The translations under genes and the position numbers were made by a program. Shown piece after piece: positions 50,797-60,346 of a DNA stretch of 64,000 bases; the stretch's first letter is position 1, and the number at the start of each line of letters is the position of its first letter. The DNA comes from Pelagovum sp. HNIBRBA483. Lineage in GTDB: Bacteria > Pseudomonadota > Alphaproteobacteria > Rhodobacterales > Rhodobacteraceae. Under the pieces are notes generated by a model, which saw nothing but the letters and a program-made list of their open reading frames with translations, searched no databases and was not told the origin of the DNA. The stretch lies in NCBI RefSeq assembly GCF_040931995.1, contig NZ_CP162412.1, positions 1,240,001-1,304,000 of the forward strand. Reading direction: 5' to 3'.

Positions 50797-51599
50797 GCGG
50801 GGGCCTTTCGCTGGGCTTCGCCGCCGGTGGTGGCCTGACCTTTGGTGAGGCTCTTCATCACGCGGTCGAGTACGACCTCGGAGAATTTGGTGAAGAGGAG
50901 ATAAAAGACGAGCAGGGCGAAGAAATACCACATCCGCCAGTCCCCATGAGGGTAATCGGTGAATTGCGGGGTCTTGGTGCCCCCAAGCTCACGCGCCCAA
51001 TAGACGATATCCTCGACGCCCAAGAGGAACAGCAGCGGCGTGGCCTTGATCAGCACCATCCAGAGGTTCGACAGGCCGGGGAGGGCGAAGACCCACATTT
51101 GCGGCACCATGATACGCCAGAAGGCTTGGCGCTCTGACATGCCATAGGCTTCGGCGGTTTCGATCTGGGCGCGGGGAACGGCGCGCATCGCGCCAAAGAG
51201 GACGTTGGCCGTGAACGCACCAAACACCAGCGCGAAGGTTAGGATGGCGAGGAAGAAGCCATAGGTTTCGTGCACCCATTGAGGTGAACTGGAGAGCGGT
51301 AGTTTGGCCGCAGCACAAACGACGAAATCATTGCCCTGACGGATCGGTTGGTCCCAGTCGGGGCAGAGAACGGAGTGGCGCGCCCACTCGAAGAGTTGGT
51401 CGAGCGCGATGACAAAAAACAAGAAAAACGCAATATCTGGCACGCCACGCACGATCGAGATATAGCCTTTGCCGACCCAGCGCAGCGGCGCGAAGCGTGA
51501 CCGCGCGGCGGTGGCGCCACCAAACCCGAAAAGGATCGCAGCAGGCGCGGTGATCGCGAGCAGGGCGAGGACCGTCAGCACAGACCAATAGAGGCCCAT
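50793..51599 (-). CDS. Polar-amino-acid-type ABC transporter permease 1
   Basis: A 268-aa permease: YWSVLTVLALLAITAPAAIL, KGYISIVRGVPDIAFFLFFV, a long periplasmic loop, and the EAA loop GAMRAVPRAQIETAEAYGMS. It is the partner of permease 2 in a two-permease amino-acid/polyamine-type importer. AGGCAAG lies before the ATG. A 142-bp gap with a stem-loop separates it from the binding-protein gene. Confidence 0.9.
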   Translation of the reverse strand: MGLYWSVLTVLALLAITAPAAILFGFGGATAARSRFAPLRWVGKGYISIVRGVPDIAFFLFFVIALDQLFEWARHSVLCPDWDQPIRQGNDFVVCAAAKLPLSSSPQWVHETYGFFLAILTFALVFGAFTANVLFGAMRAVPRAQIETAEAYGMSERQAFWRIMVPQMWVFALPGLSNLWMVLIKATPLLFLLGVEDIVYWARELGGTKTPQFTDYPHGDWRMWYFFALLVFYLLFTKFSEVVLDRVMKSLTKGQATTGGEAQRKAPA

Positions 51600-51699
51600 A
51601 TGCTTGCCTGTGGTCAGGTAGCAGGCCAGCCATTGCGCGGACTCGAGGGTCGAGGGGTCTGTGCAGAAACTAAAAATCGGAGCACCCGTGGGCTAGTGC

Positions 51700-51723
51700 G
51701 GGCTGGCGCGCGAACGCCAGCCC
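51700..51723 (-). promoter_or_regulatory. Stem-loop after the binding-protein gene
   Basis: GGGCTGGCG and CGCCAGCCC form a perfect 9-bp stem with a 6-nt loop, 19 nt beyond the binding-protein stop, without a T-run. Such hairpins protect the upstream message and give more binding protein than permease, as in other transporter operons. Confidence 0.55.
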
Positions 51724-51741
51724 AAAGAGAGAGAGCGAAAC

Positions 51742-52470
51742 TTAGAACGGTTCGCCAATTTCCCACTGTGCGATGAGTGCGTTGAGCGAGCCATCGTCCT
51801 TCATCGACTGGATCGCGGCGTCGAACTTTTCTTTCAGTTCGGTGTCGCTTTCGCGCAGGCCCATGCCAACGCCGCCACCGATCATCACGTTCTGGCCGAT
51901 GAGGGCCAGCTCCGCGTCGGAATCAGCAATCGGCTGAAGGTAGGCGCGGTCAGCGAGAACGGCATCGGCTTCGCCGTTGCGGACGGCTGCGATGGTTTCT
52001 TCCGGAGTTGCGAACTCCAGCAGGGTTGCACCGCTGTCAGCGATGAAGGCCGCCTGAATGGTGTTGGCCTGTGCTGCGATCACGCCGCCCATCAGATCAA
52101 CATCCATGCCGTCCATTGCCAGATAGGCGGAAGGGTCAGGCTGGGTGTAGTTCTGGGTGAAGTCGATCACCTCGTCACGCTCGGCGGTGATGGACATGCC
52201 GGCGATGATCGTGTCGTAGTTACCGGACACGAGGTTCGGGATGATGGAGTCCCAATCGTTGGTGACCCATTCACAGGTCAGCTCGGCGCGTGCGCAAAGC
52301 TCGTCGCCCAGATCACGCTCGAAACCGGCGACTTCGCCGTTGTCGTCGAGGTAGTTATACGGAGGGTAAGCGCCCTCGGTGCCCATGCGGACAACCATGC
52401 CGTGGCCATCCGCAAATGCGGCGCCTGCGAGAACCGCGAATGCGGCACTGGTGAGCAGAATTTTCTTCAT
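51742..52470 (-). CDS. Periplasmic substrate-binding protein of the amino-acid/polyamine-type transporter
   Basis: A 242-aa SBP_bac_3 protein: signal peptide KKILLTSAAFAVLAGAAFA, then MGTEGAYPPYNYLDDNGEVAGF, DWDSIIPNLVSGNYDTIIAG with MSITAERDEVIDFTQNY, and a late VGMGLRESDTELKEKFDAAI. The acidic binding site (D/E-rich) fits cationic amino acids or polyamines better than neutral ones, but the ligand is not proven. It is the second gene of the operon. Confidence 0.9.
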   Translation of the reverse strand: MKKILLTSAAFAVLAGAAFADGHGMVVRMGTEGAYPPYNYLDDNGEVAGFERDLGDELCARAELTCEWVTNDWDSIIPNLVSGNYDTIIAGMSITAERDEVIDFTQNYTQPDPSAYLAMDGMDVDLMGGVIAAQANTIQAAFIADSGATLLEFATPEETIAAVRNGEADAVLADRAYLQPIADSDAELALIGQNVMIGGGVGMGLRESDTELKEKFDAAIQSMKDDGSLNALIAQWEIGEPF

Positions 52471-52496
52471 TGAGTAGTCTCCCGTTTGGTTTTTGA

Positions 52497-53273
52497 TCAG
52501 GCTGAAACTGTAGCGGAAAGAAACTGTTTCAACCGTTCGGTTTTGGGGCTGCCGAAGAGCGACTGCGGAGCGCCTTCCTCTTCGATGCGGCCCTGGTGCA
52601 AGAACACGACATGATCGCTGACATCAGCGGCCATGCGCATGTCATGGGTGACGATGATCATGGTCCGGCCCTCGCTGGCAAGATCCTTGATCACGCGGAC
52701 GACCTCCTGTTCCAGCTCGGGGTCGAGCGCGGAAGTGGGTTCGTCAAAGAGAAGCGCCTTCGGCTCCATGCACAATGCGCGGGCGATGGCGGCGCGCTGT
52801 TGTTGGCCGCCGGAGAGCTGGGCGGGGTAGACATCGCATTTGTCGCCGATGCCGACCTTTTCGAGATATTTGCGGGCGGCGGCTTCGACTTCTTCCTTGT
52901 CGCGCTTCAGCACTGTGACGGGGGCTTCCATCACGTTTTGGAGGATCGTCATATGCGCCCAGAGATTGAACTGCTGGAACACCATCGACAGGTTTGTGCG
53001 GATGCGGATCAGCTGTGCGCGGTTGGCGGGATGGCGGGACATGCCCGTGCCGCGCCATTGAACAGGCTCGCCGCTGAAGAGAATCTCTCCCTGCTGGCTG
53101 TCTTCCAAGAGGTTCGCGCAGCGCAGGAGGGTGGATTTGCCGGAGCCTGAGGAGCCGATGAGAGAGACAACATCGCCAGCATTTGCCTTGATATCCACAC
53201 CTTTGAGCACTTCCAGCGCGCCGTAAGATTTGTGGAGATCGCGAATTTCAATAACCGGAATGGTGTCTGTCAC
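52497..53273 (-). CDS. ABC transporter ATP-binding protein (HisP/GlnQ type)
   Basis: A 258-aa ATPase: DLHKSYGALEVLKGVDI, Walker A SLIGSSGSGKSTLLRCANLL, Q-loop VFQQFNLWAHMTILQNVMEA, signature LSGGQQQRAAIARALCMEPK and Walker B ALLFDEPTSALDPELE with the switch THDMRMAADVSDHVVFL. It heads the transporter operon. GTG is used because the homology starts just after it; the ribosome site is weak and earlier codons remain possible. Confidence 0.9.
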   Translation of the reverse strand: MTDTIPVIEIRDLHKSYGALEVLKGVDIKANAGDVVSLIGSSGSGKSTLLRCANLLEDSQQGEILFSGEPVQWRGTGMSRHPANRAQLIRIRTNLSMVFQQFNLWAHMTILQNVMEAPVTVLKRDKEEVEAAARKYLEKVGIGDKCDVYPAQLSGGQQQRAAIARALCMEPKALLFDEPTSALDPELEQEVVRVIKDLASEGRTMIIVTHDMRMAADVSDHVVFLHQGRIEEEGAPQSLFGSPKTERLKQFLSATVSA

Positions 53274-53386
53274 TTGGGCAACCGTTGTTATGTCCTCGGC
53301 GGAGTAGGTCGCAAAATGGATAATAATGCAATGCGCTTTATGACATGACGTATGGTCCCAATGTGCAAAATGCACAGTTGAGATGA

Positions 53387-54148
53387 TCAAACCGGAAGTT
53401 TGGCTGGGTCTGGCGGGAGGGGAATGTCATACGCCGCAGATGGTAGGCGAACGATTCCCCTCAGGCGCAGCGTGGTGCGTGCGCTTTCGGGGAGGGCGCT
53501 GATCGCGGCGGATATGGCGGCGAAATAGGCAGCGGGATCTTCGCCTGTGCGGGTGATGAAGGCCATGCCGGGGCTTGTGGCAGTGCGATCGATCACCTTC
53601 AGCGCCAAGGTGAGGGCGGGGTCGCGGGTGCATTCGATCCACCAAGTATGGGCATCAATTGCCGAGAAATCGGCATTGCCGCTGCGGACGGCTGCGATGC
53701 TGGCGGCGTGGGAGCCGGTGTGGAGCGTAGGGTGGAGCGAAATGCCGTGTACCTGCGCCCAGAGGTAGGCTGCGCCGTAACCAGAATTGGAAAGCGGCTC
53801 GCTATAGGCGAAGGCGGCGCCCGAAAAAGCCTGTGGTGTGTCGCGCGGATCGTCGGCGCGGGCAATGATGACGCTGTTGTAGGTGCCAGGCGCGCAGCCT
53901 TCGATCTCGTAATCGGCGTTGCCGATCAGGGTAACGTGATCGTGGAATCGGGCGCGGTAGGGCAGGTTGCAGATCTGGCCGAGGGCGAGATCGGGATGCG
54001 CCCAGCTCTCCATATGGCCGATCTGATGATCGAGGCTGTCGGGCGCTGCAAGGCCTGCTGCGCGGAGGTTGTCGCGGATCAGGGCCCAGAGTGCGTCATG
54101 CGCGGCGCGGTTTTCGGGCCGCGCATACATCGGCAGGGCGGCGATCAT
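53387..54148 (-). CDS. PhnD-like substrate-binding-fold protein without a signal peptide
   Basis: A 253-aa protein of the phosphonate/phosphite-binding (PhnD) fold: ALPMYARPENRAAHDALWAL, GQICNLPYRARFHDHVTLIG, YNSVIIARADDPRDTPQAFS, VRSGNADFSAIDAHTWWIEC and SPGMAFITRTGEDPAAYFAA. It lacks an export signal, so it should be cytoplasmic, unlike true transporter binding proteins; transporter partners are absent. Start is the ATG overlapping the terB stop (ATGA). Role unknown. Confidence 0.78.
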   Translation of the reverse strand: MIAALPMYARPENRAAHDALWALIRDNLRAAGLAAPDSLDHQIGHMESWAHPDLALGQICNLPYRARFHDHVTLIGNADYEIEGCAPGTYNSVIIARADDPRDTPQAFSGAAFAYSEPLSNSGYGAAYLWAQVHGISLHPTLHTGSHAASIAAVRSGNADFSAIDAHTWWIECTRDPALTLALKVIDRTATSPGMAFITRTGEDPAAYFAAISAAISALPESARTTLRLRGIVRLPSAAYDIPLPPDPAKLPV

Positions 54149-54582
54149 CCTTGTTCGACCGCACGGCGCAGCTGGTGGCTTTCCTGATCGGTGAGGCCGA
54201 GCATCGGGGCGACCATGCGCATCAGCGCATTTTCTTCGGCCTCGCGCACGCCATCGGCCAGCACGATCTCCCATAATGCTTGTACAACGGCGGCACGCTC
54301 CTCGTAGGGCACGGCATCCTTGATCGCGCGGGTGAAGCGGACGGTATCGGGGGCTTCCGATTCGAGGATCTCGCAATCGGCCCTGAGGGCGGCTGTCTCG
54401 GAGGGCGAGAGGGAGTAGCGGGCGCTCAGTGTCTTATCGATCCGCGCGATCTCTTCGGCGTCATAAGCACCGTCAGAACGGGCGATGCGGACGAGAAGTG
54501 CGCCAAGCGCGCGGCGGGCGTCGCCATCGGAGAGCGGTGTGGGGGCGGGGGCGGTCATGCGCCGGAGGAGATCTGCAAACAT
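54145..54582 (-). CDS. TerB-family protein
   Basis: A 145-aa all-helical protein with the TerB pattern: LGALLVRIARSDGAYDAEEIARID with acidic metal-binding-like Asp/Glu, YSLSPSETAAL, EERAAVVQALWEIVLADGV and EENALMRMVAPMLGLTDQES. TerB domains are linked to stress or tellurite resistance, but no ter operon is present here. It overlaps the PhnD-like gene by 4 nt, so the two act together or are at least co-made. Confidence 0.83.
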   Translation of the reverse strand: MFADLLRRMTAPAPTPLSDGDARRALGALLVRIARSDGAYDAEEIARIDKTLSARYSLSPSETAALRADCEILESEAPDTVRFTRAIKDAVPYEERAAVVQALWEIVLADGVREAEENALMRMVAPMLGLTDQESHQLRRAVEQG

Positions 54583-54621
54583 AGCGAAGATATAGGCCGC
54601 TTGCGCGGCGGGAGAAAGACC

Positions 54622-55425
54622 TCAGGCGGGGGAGAGGCCGTCAAATAGACGTGTGAGGGCGGAGAGGCAGTCGTGTAACCCGTAAGGCGCGTTGACGATG
54701 AAGAGGCCCGAACCGTTCATGCCGTGGCCGGTGCGGGCGGGGGGAAAGCGCACCTCGTGGCGGATGCCATCGGGGAAGCTGCGGCTAAGCTGCGAAAGCA
54801 TTGGGCGGTGGCGGTTATCGGCCAGCAGTGGATACCAGAGCACCAGAATGCCGACATTCCAGCGGCGGTGTACATCGGTGAAGAACTTCGGGATGGTTTC
54901 GTAATCGGATTTGACCTCAAAAGAGGGATCAACCATCAGGAGCCCGCGCCGTGGTTCGGGTGGAGTGACGGAGCGAGCGATCTGGAAGCCGTCGCGGGCA
55001 TGGATATGCCGTGTGACATGGCTGCCGGAATTGCGCAGCGCTTCGGTCAGGGCGGCATGCTCAGTAGGGTGCAGCTCGGAGAGGATCAGCGTGTCCTCGG
55101 GGCGCAGGAGGTGGGCGGCGATGAGGGGCGAGCCGGGGTAGGTGGATGGCCCGTGCGCCGCTTGATTTTTGGCAACGACTTGCGGGTAGGGATGATCGGG
55201 GGCGAAGCTGTCTAGCAGCCCCTTGCGACCGATACCGGCGGCGGCTTCGCCTGTTTTCGTGGCCTCCATGCCGGAGAGGTCATAAAGGCCACGGCCTGCG
55301 TGTGTCTCGATATAGGTCAGCGGCTTGGGCTTTACCGTCAGCCGCGCCAGCATCCACGCAAGGGCGGCATGCTTGTGCACATCCGCGAGGTTTCCGGCGT
55401 GGTAGGCGTGCTGATAGGAAAGCAC
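54622..55425 (-). CDS. rlmJ: 23S rRNA (adenine-2030-N6)-methyltransferase RlmJ
   Basis: A 267-aa SAM-dependent methylase. The family N-terminus LSYQHAYHAGNLADVHKHA is exact, and TYIETHAGRGLYDL carries the SAM site. The catalytic motif reads LLMVDPSFEVKSDYE, so Ser replaces the second Pro of the usual DPPY; DPS variants are likely typical in this group. It starts within 7 nt after pyrG. Confidence 0.9.
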   Translation of the reverse strand: MLSYQHAYHAGNLADVHKHAALAWMLARLTVKPKPLTYIETHAGRGLYDLSGMEATKTGEAAAGIGRKGLLDSFAPDHPYPQVVAKNQAAHGPSTYPGSPLIAAHLLRPEDTLILSELHPTEHAALTEALRNSGSHVTRHIHARDGFQIARSVTPPEPRRGLLMVDPSFEVKSDYETIPKFFTDVHRRWNVGILVLWYPLLADNRHRPMLSQLSRSFPDGIRHEVRFPPARTGHGMNGSGLFIVNAPYGLHDCLSALTRLFDGLSPA

Positions 55426-55432
55426 GCCCGCC

Positions 55433-57076
55433 TCAGACCAAGCGCGAGGTTTCGACCGCTGCGCGGACGAAATCGGCGAACAGGGGATGCGGCTCGAACG
55501 GCTTCGACTTCAGTTCGGGGTGGAACTGGACGCCGATGAACCACGGGTGGTCCTTCCACTCGACGATTTCGGGTAAGCGGCCATCAGGGGACATGCCAGA
55601 GAAGAGGAGGCCACATTTTTCGAGCTTTTCGCGGTATTTTGTGTCCACCTCATACCGGTGGCGGTGGCGTTCCTCGATCGCGGTGCTGCCGTAAACCTCG
55701 GCCACTTTCGACCCTTCGGTGAGGGAGGCGGAGTAAGCGCCGAGGCGCATGGTGCCGCCTTTGTCGTCGTCGGCCTTGCGCTCGACCTTATGGTTGCCCT
55801 GCACCCATTCCTTGAGGTGATAGACGACCGGCTCGAAGCGCTTTTTGCCAGCTTCGTGGTCGAACTCTTCGGAGCCTGCTTTATCGACGCCAGCCACGTT
55901 GCGGGCGGCTTCGATCACGGCCATTTGCATGCCAAGGCAGATGCCGAGATAGGGGATCTTGCGGGTGCGGGCGAATTCGGCCGCTTTGATCTTGCCCTCG
56001 GTGCCGCGCTCGCCAAAGCCGCCGGGGACGAGGATCGCGTGGAAGCCTTCGAGATGTGGGGCGGCGTCTTCGCTATCAAAAACTTCGGCATCGACCCACT
56101 TGACGTTGACCTTCACGCGGTTCGCCATGCCGCCGTGGGTGAGCGCCTCTTTGATCGACTTGTAGGCGTCTTCAAGCTGGATGTACTTGCCGACGATGGC
56201 GATGTTGACCTCACCGTCGGTGTTGTGGATGCGGTCTTGCACATCGAGCCATTTTTCGAGGTTCGGCTTGGGTGCGGGGGAGATGCCGAAGGCGTCCAGC
56301 ACGGCCTGATCGAGCCCTTCGTTATGGTAGGCCAGCGGTGCCTCGTAGATCGATTTGAGATCATAGGCGGCGACGACGGCCTCTTTGCGGACGTTACAGA
56401 AGAGGGCGATCTTCTCGCGCTCTTTTTCGGGGATCGGCTGCTCGGAACGGCAGACGAGCACATCAGGCGCGAGGCCGATGGATTGCAGCTCTTTCACCGA
56501 GTGCTGGGTCGGCTTGGTTTTCAGCTCGCCGCTGGCCGCGAGGTAGGGCAGCAGCGTGAGGTGCATGAAGATGCATTCGCCGCGCGGTTTTTCATGCGCG
56601 AATTGGCGGATGGCTTCGAAGAAGGGCAGACCTTCGATGTCGCCGACCGTGCCGCCGATCTCGCAGAGCATGAAATCCACTTCATCGTCACCGATGCGGA
56701 TGAAATCCTTGATCTCGTTGGTGACGTGGGGAACGACCTGAATGGTCTTGCCAAGATAGTCACCTCGGCGCTCGCGCTCGAGCACGTTGGAATAGATGCG
56801 GCCGGAGGAGACGGAATCAGTCTTGCGTGCTGGTACGCCGGTGAAGCGCTCGTAATGGCCGAGGTCGAGATCGGTTTCTGCACCGTCATCGGTGACGAAC
56901 ACCTCGCCATGCTCGAAAGGCGACATCGTGCCAGGATCGACGTTGAGATACGGGTCGAGCTTGCGGAGGCGGACGGAAAAACCGCGCGCTTGCAAGAGCG
57001 AGCCGAGCGCTGCTGAAGCGAGGCCTTTGCCCAGCGATGACACCACACCACCCGTAATGAAAATATACCGCGCCAT
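55433..57076 (-). CDS. pyrG: CTP synthase
   Basis: A 547-aa enzyme making CTP from UTP with glutamine. The synthetase domain starts [20 protein letters not shown] and has [20 protein letters not shown]. The C-terminal GATase has [13 protein letters not shown] with catalytic Cys and [14 protein letters not shown] with His. It lies between secG and rlmJ on the same strand. Confidence 0.97.
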   Translation of the reverse strand: MARYIFITGGVVSSLGKGLASAALGSLLQARGFSVRLRKLDPYLNVDPGTMSPFEHGEVFVTDDGAETDLDLGHYERFTGVPARKTDSVSSGRIYSNVLERERRGDYLGKTIQVVPHVTNEIKDFIRIGDDEVDFMLCEIGGTVGDIEGLPFFEAIRQFAHEKPRGECIFMHLTLLPYLAASGELKTKPTQHSVKELQSIGLAPDVLVCRSEQPIPEKEREKIALFCNVRKEAVVAAYDLKSIYEAPLAYHNEGLDQAVLDAFGISPAPKPNLEKWLDVQDRIHNTDGEVNIAIVGKYIQLEDAYKSIKEALTHGGMANRVKVNVKWVDAEVFDSEDAAPHLEGFHAILVPGGFGERGTEGKIKAAEFARTRKIPYLGICLGMQMAVIEAARNVAGVDKAGSEEFDHEAGKKRFEPVVYHLKEWVQGNHKVERKADDDKGGTMRLGAYSASLTEGSKVAEVYGSTAIEERHRHRYEVDTKYREKLEKCGLLFSGMSPDGRLPEIVEWKDHPWFIGVQFHPELKSKPFEPHPLFADFVRAAVETSRLV

Positions 57077-57218
57077 GGGCCGCTGTCCCCCGTCTACTCG
57101 AACAAAAATAATGGATGTGCGGCCCCGCGTGCATGACTCGTGGTCGCATGTTCACGGGATTTAAGTATAGCCGGATTCGCCCCGCACACGCAACCGACAA
57201 CGCAACATGATGTTGATT

Positions 57219-57236
57219 TTGGCGCTACAGCGCCAA
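57219..57236 (-). terminator. Hairpin after secG
   Basis: TTGGCGCT and AGCGCCAA form a perfect 8-bp stem, 11 nt past the secG stop. No T-run follows, so it is only a candidate terminator or mRNA stabiliser before pyrG. Confidence 0.35.
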
Positions 57237-57246
57237 TAACTAGTGT

Positions 57247-57618
57247 TTATTCGGCCGCTGGCACCAGTGGCGCGCCGTCATCGGCGGAAGGCGGAAGAAG
57301 GTCGGTGCCAAGATCCGGTGCGCTGGAGGCTGGTGCCTCAACCGCAGGCGCATCACCAAGGCGATCAACAACGGACGCACCCGCCGATTTTTCTGCGGCG
57401 ATGATTGTTAGGGCGATGGATGTGCAAATAAATGCAGCAGCCAAGATCCAGGTCATCCGGCCCAAGGCAGTTGCCGCGCCACGCGCAGAGACTAACCCGC
57501 CGCCGCCACCGCCGCCACCGCCGATACCGAGGCCGCCGCCTTCGGAACGCTGCAAAAGCACGATCCCGATGAGCGCGAGGGCCAGAATAAGGTGGATGAC
57601 GAGAACGACGTTTTCCAT
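57247..57618 (-). CDS. secG: Preprotein translocase subunit SecG
   Basis: A 123-aa two-helix subunit of SecYEG: VVLVIHLILALALIGIVLLQ, the hallmark RSEGGGLG followed by a Gly-rich loop, ATALGRMTWILAAAFICTSI, and a Pro/Ala-rich acidic tail typical of alphaproteobacterial SecG. It is divergent from purA, with 148 bp between the two start codons. Confidence 0.93.
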   Translation of the reverse strand: MENVVLVIHLILALALIGIVLLQRSEGGGLGIGGGGGGGGGLVSARGAATALGRMTWILAAAFICTSIALTIIAAEKSAGASVVDRLGDAPAVEAPASSAPDLGTDLLPPSADDGAPLVPAAE

Positions 57619-57766
57619 TGCGGTAACTCTCTGCTGGACGGGGCGTATCTAGAAGTTGTGGGCCACGCCCGCAACCCCCCAATCAAAGAACGCGCAGAAT
57701 CCTGTTTTCCCCGCAGCACATGAGCGCTATACGGGCGCGGGTTTTAGCCAAGAGGACCGATCTAAT

Positions 57767-59059
57767 ATGGCAAACGTGGTGGTTGTCGGCGCTCAATGGG
57801 GCGACGAAGGCAAGGGAAAAATTGTGGACTGGCTCAGCGAGCGTGCCGATGTCGTGGCGCGCTTTCAGGGCGGGCACAACGCAGGCCACACGCTGGTCAT
57901 CGATGGTGAGGTCTACAAGCTGCATGCACTGCCTTCCGGCGTTGTGCGTGGCGGCAAGCTGAGCGTCATCGGGAACGGGGTCGTGCTGGACCCGTGGCAC
58001 TTGCTCAAAGAGATCGAGACGATCCGTGCGCAGGGTGTAGAGATCACGCCGGAGACGCTGATGATCGCGGAAAATACGCCGCTGATCCTGCCGTTCCACG
58101 GGGAGCTGGACCGCGCGCGGGAAAGCCAGAATGCGGTCGCCAAGATCGGCACGACGGGGCGCGGAATCGGCCCCTGCTACGAAGATAAGGTCGGCCGCCG
58201 TGTGATCCGTGTCGCGGACCTTGCTGACGATGCGACGCTGGAGCTGCGGGTTGACCGTGCCTTGGTCCACCACAACGCGCTGCGCAACGGCTTGGGGCTG
58301 GAACCGATTGACCGTGATGCGCTGATTGCGCAGCTCAAGGAAATCGCGCCGAAGATCCTGAAATTCGCCGGTCCTGTTTGGAAGGTGATGAATGAGATGC
58401 GCCGCGCCGGAAAGCGGATCCTTTTCGAAGGGGCGCAAGGCGCGCTCCTCGACATCGACTTTGGCACATATCCGTTTGTGACCTCATCGAACGTGATCGC
58501 GGGGCAGGCTGCGACCGGCGTTGGTATCGGTCCGGGATCGATCGACTTCGTGCTAGGCATCGTGAAGGCGTATACCACCCGCGTGGGTGAAGGGCCGTTC
58601 CCGACCGAGTTGCACGACGATGACGGGCAGCGTTTGGGTGAGCGGGGGCATGAATTTGGCACCACCACCGGCCGCAAGCGCCGTTGCGGGTGGTTTGATG
58701 CCTGCCTCGTGCGGCAAACCTGCGCGATTTCGGGGATCAACGGCATCTGCCTGACCAAGCTTGATGTATTGGATGGATTCGAGACGCTGAAGATTTGCGT
58801 CGGTTATGATTTGGACGGCACGCGGCTCGACTATCTGCCGACAGCGGCGGACGCGCAGGCACGTTGCACGCCGATCTACGAGGAAATCGACGGTTGGTCG
58901 GAATCAACGGAAGGCGCGCGCAGCTGGGCTGACCTGCCACCGAATGCGATCAAGTACGTTAAGCGCGTAGAAGAGTTGATCGGGTGCCCTGTCGCGCTAC
59001 TTTCAACCTCGCCTGAGCGCGAAGACACCATCCTTGTTACGGACCCGTTTGCAGACTGA
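57767..59059 (+). CDS. purA: Adenylosuccinate synthetase
   Basis: A 430-aa GTP-dependent enzyme joining IMP and aspartate in AMP synthesis. Motifs: [20 protein letters not shown] at the N-terminus with catalytic Asp, [15 protein letters not shown] with catalytic His, [37 protein letters not shown] and [13 protein letters not shown]. The upstream frame of 37 codons is rejected because the family starts at MANVVVVG. It overlaps the next gene by one base. Confidence 0.97.
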   Translation: MANVVVVGAQWGDEGKGKIVDWLSERADVVARFQGGHNAGHTLVIDGEVYKLHALPSGVVRGGKLSVIGNGVVLDPWHLLKEIETIRAQGVEITPETLMIAENTPLILPFHGELDRARESQNAVAKIGTTGRGIGPCYEDKVGRRVIRVADLADDATLELRVDRALVHHNALRNGLGLEPIDRDALIAQLKEIAPKILKFAGPVWKVMNEMRRAGKRILFEGAQGALLDIDFGTYPFVTSSNVIAGQAATGVGIGPGSIDFVLGIVKAYTTRVGEGPFPTELHDDDGQRLGERGHEFGTTTGRKRRCGWFDACLVRQTCAISGINGICLTKLDVLDGFETLKICVGYDLDGTRLDYLPTAADAQARCTPIYEEIDGWSESTEGARSWADLPPNAIKYVKRVEELIGCPVALLSTSPEREDTILVTDPFAD

Positions 59060-59292
59060 TGAGCCTTTCTTACAAAGCCCGGCGGCGCTGGTCGCTTGTT
59101 ATTCTCCTGTTGGGGTTGCCCGCCTATATCGTGGCGGCGGTGACGGTCATGAATATCCTTGGTCGGCCGCCGATCTGGGTTGAACTGGGTGTTTACGTCG
59201 GGCTGGGCGTGATCTGGGCCTTGCCGTTCAAGTTCATCTTTCGTGGGGTCGGCAAGGCCGACCCTGACGCAGCCCCCAAGGGCGACGATTAA
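59059..59292 (+). CDS. DUF2842 small membrane protein
   Basis: A 77-aa protein with two hydrophobic spans (WSLVILLLGLPAYIVAAVTV, WVELGVYVGLGVIWALPFKF) and a basic N-terminus SYKARRRW, as in DUF2842. It begins in the purA stop (TGATG), so it is translationally coupled. Function unknown. Confidence 0.88.
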   Translation: MSLSYKARRRWSLVILLLGLPAYIVAAVTVMNILGRPPIWVELGVYVGLGVIWALPFKFIFRGVGKADPDAAPKGDD

Positions 59293-60288
59293 TCAGCGCA
59301 TCCAGAAACCGGCTGTCTTGATCTTGTTGCGCATCTTCTTCTCGGTGAGGGGCAGGGCGTCGCGGTCGAACAATGCGCGGACTTTCAAGCCGCGTTCCTG
59401 ATAGATCATCCGCTTGAATGGCTCATATTGCTTGAGCAGTTTCTTGATGCGGTTGGGGGCGGTTACGTCGTGCAATGTTTCGATCACAAGATCGCTTTCG
59501 CGCGCGTAGAGCAGCGCCAGCACCCGCCAATGGCAAGTGATGTCACCGTCGAGCCCCGCGAGCTCCGGCCCGGGTCTGCCGCCGGCAAAGCTATGGATCA
59601 CGAGCGGCAGGACGACCTGATCGAGCCACGGGTCGAGCGGCTGGATCGCCAGTTCGGGCGGCGTGTCATCGCGCACTGAGAGGGCGTATTCTGTGAACCG
59701 CTGCCCGAAGGCCTGCGGATCGGGGCCGAAGAACCAGCCAGCGTTAAAATAGAGGTAGCGCTGCCAGTATTCGTCAGGCTGGGAAAGGTCGAGAGAGCTT
59801 TCGAAATCGAGGCCGAAACGGTCGTAGAGGGATTTCCAGATCGCGGTATAGCCGGGCCAGTAAAGCTCTTCGACGGGCCATGTGCCTTCGCGCCGCATGG
59901 AGGCCGAAGGGCGGGAAAAATCGAAGGGAATGCTGCTCAGTTCGCCAGTGATCAGGGTGTCGCTGTCGAGAAACAGAAACGGCTCGCCTGCGGGCAGGGC
60001 GGCGAGGGCTTCGATTTTGTTGCCGTGCGGGTAGCTGGCACCGAAATTCTGGGAGTCGAATGGCAGGATGGTTGCGCCCAGTTCCTCAAGCGCGGCGCGG
60101 ATGTGGGGATGCATGCGCGGATCATCGGGCCAGAGTGGCCCCGGTTGTGGCTCGCAAACAAAGACCTGACCGGCGAATTGCGGACTTTTCGCGCGCAATG
60201 AGGCCACGAGCAGAAGCGCCTCGTACTGCAGGCGGCCGGATTGGCCGATCAGCATGAGATTGAATGTGGCGGGCGGGCTTCTCCCCAT
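59293..60288 (-). CDS. GT-A-like putative glycosyltransferase, unknown
   Basis: A 331-aa cytoplasmic protein: FNLMLIGQSGRLQYEALLLV, LPFDSQNFGASYPHGNKIEA, and FLFLDSDTLITGELSS, whose DSD is a DxD-like sugar-nucleotide/metal motif. YFNAGWFFGPDPQAFGQRF follows, as in GT-A folds where an Asn-Ala-Gly strand follows the DxD. The C-terminus is basic (NRIKKLLKQYEPFKRMIY). Partners and substrate are unknown. Confidence 0.6.
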   Translation of the reverse strand: MGRSPPATFNLMLIGQSGRLQYEALLLVASLRAKSPQFAGQVFVCEPQPGPLWPDDPRMHPHIRAALEELGATILPFDSQNFGASYPHGNKIEALAALPAGEPFLFLDSDTLITGELSSIPFDFSRPSASMRREGTWPVEELYWPGYTAIWKSLYDRFGLDFESSLDLSQPDEYWQRYLYFNAGWFFGPDPQAFGQRFTEYALSVRDDTPPELAIQPLDPWLDQVVLPLVIHSFAGGRPGPELAGLDGDITCHWRVLALLYARESDLVIETLHDVTAPNRIKKLLKQYEPFKRMIYQERGLKVRALFDRDALPLTEKKMRNKIKTAGFWMR

Positions 60289-60346
60289 GGGGGAATCCTT
60301 TGTTCTTCTGCGCGATGGCCTGACTATAGGATGGGAGCGGCGGGCA

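Noticed and set aside
55658-57016. 452-aa open frame antisense to pyrG
   Set aside because: Shadow of CTP synthase; no family features.
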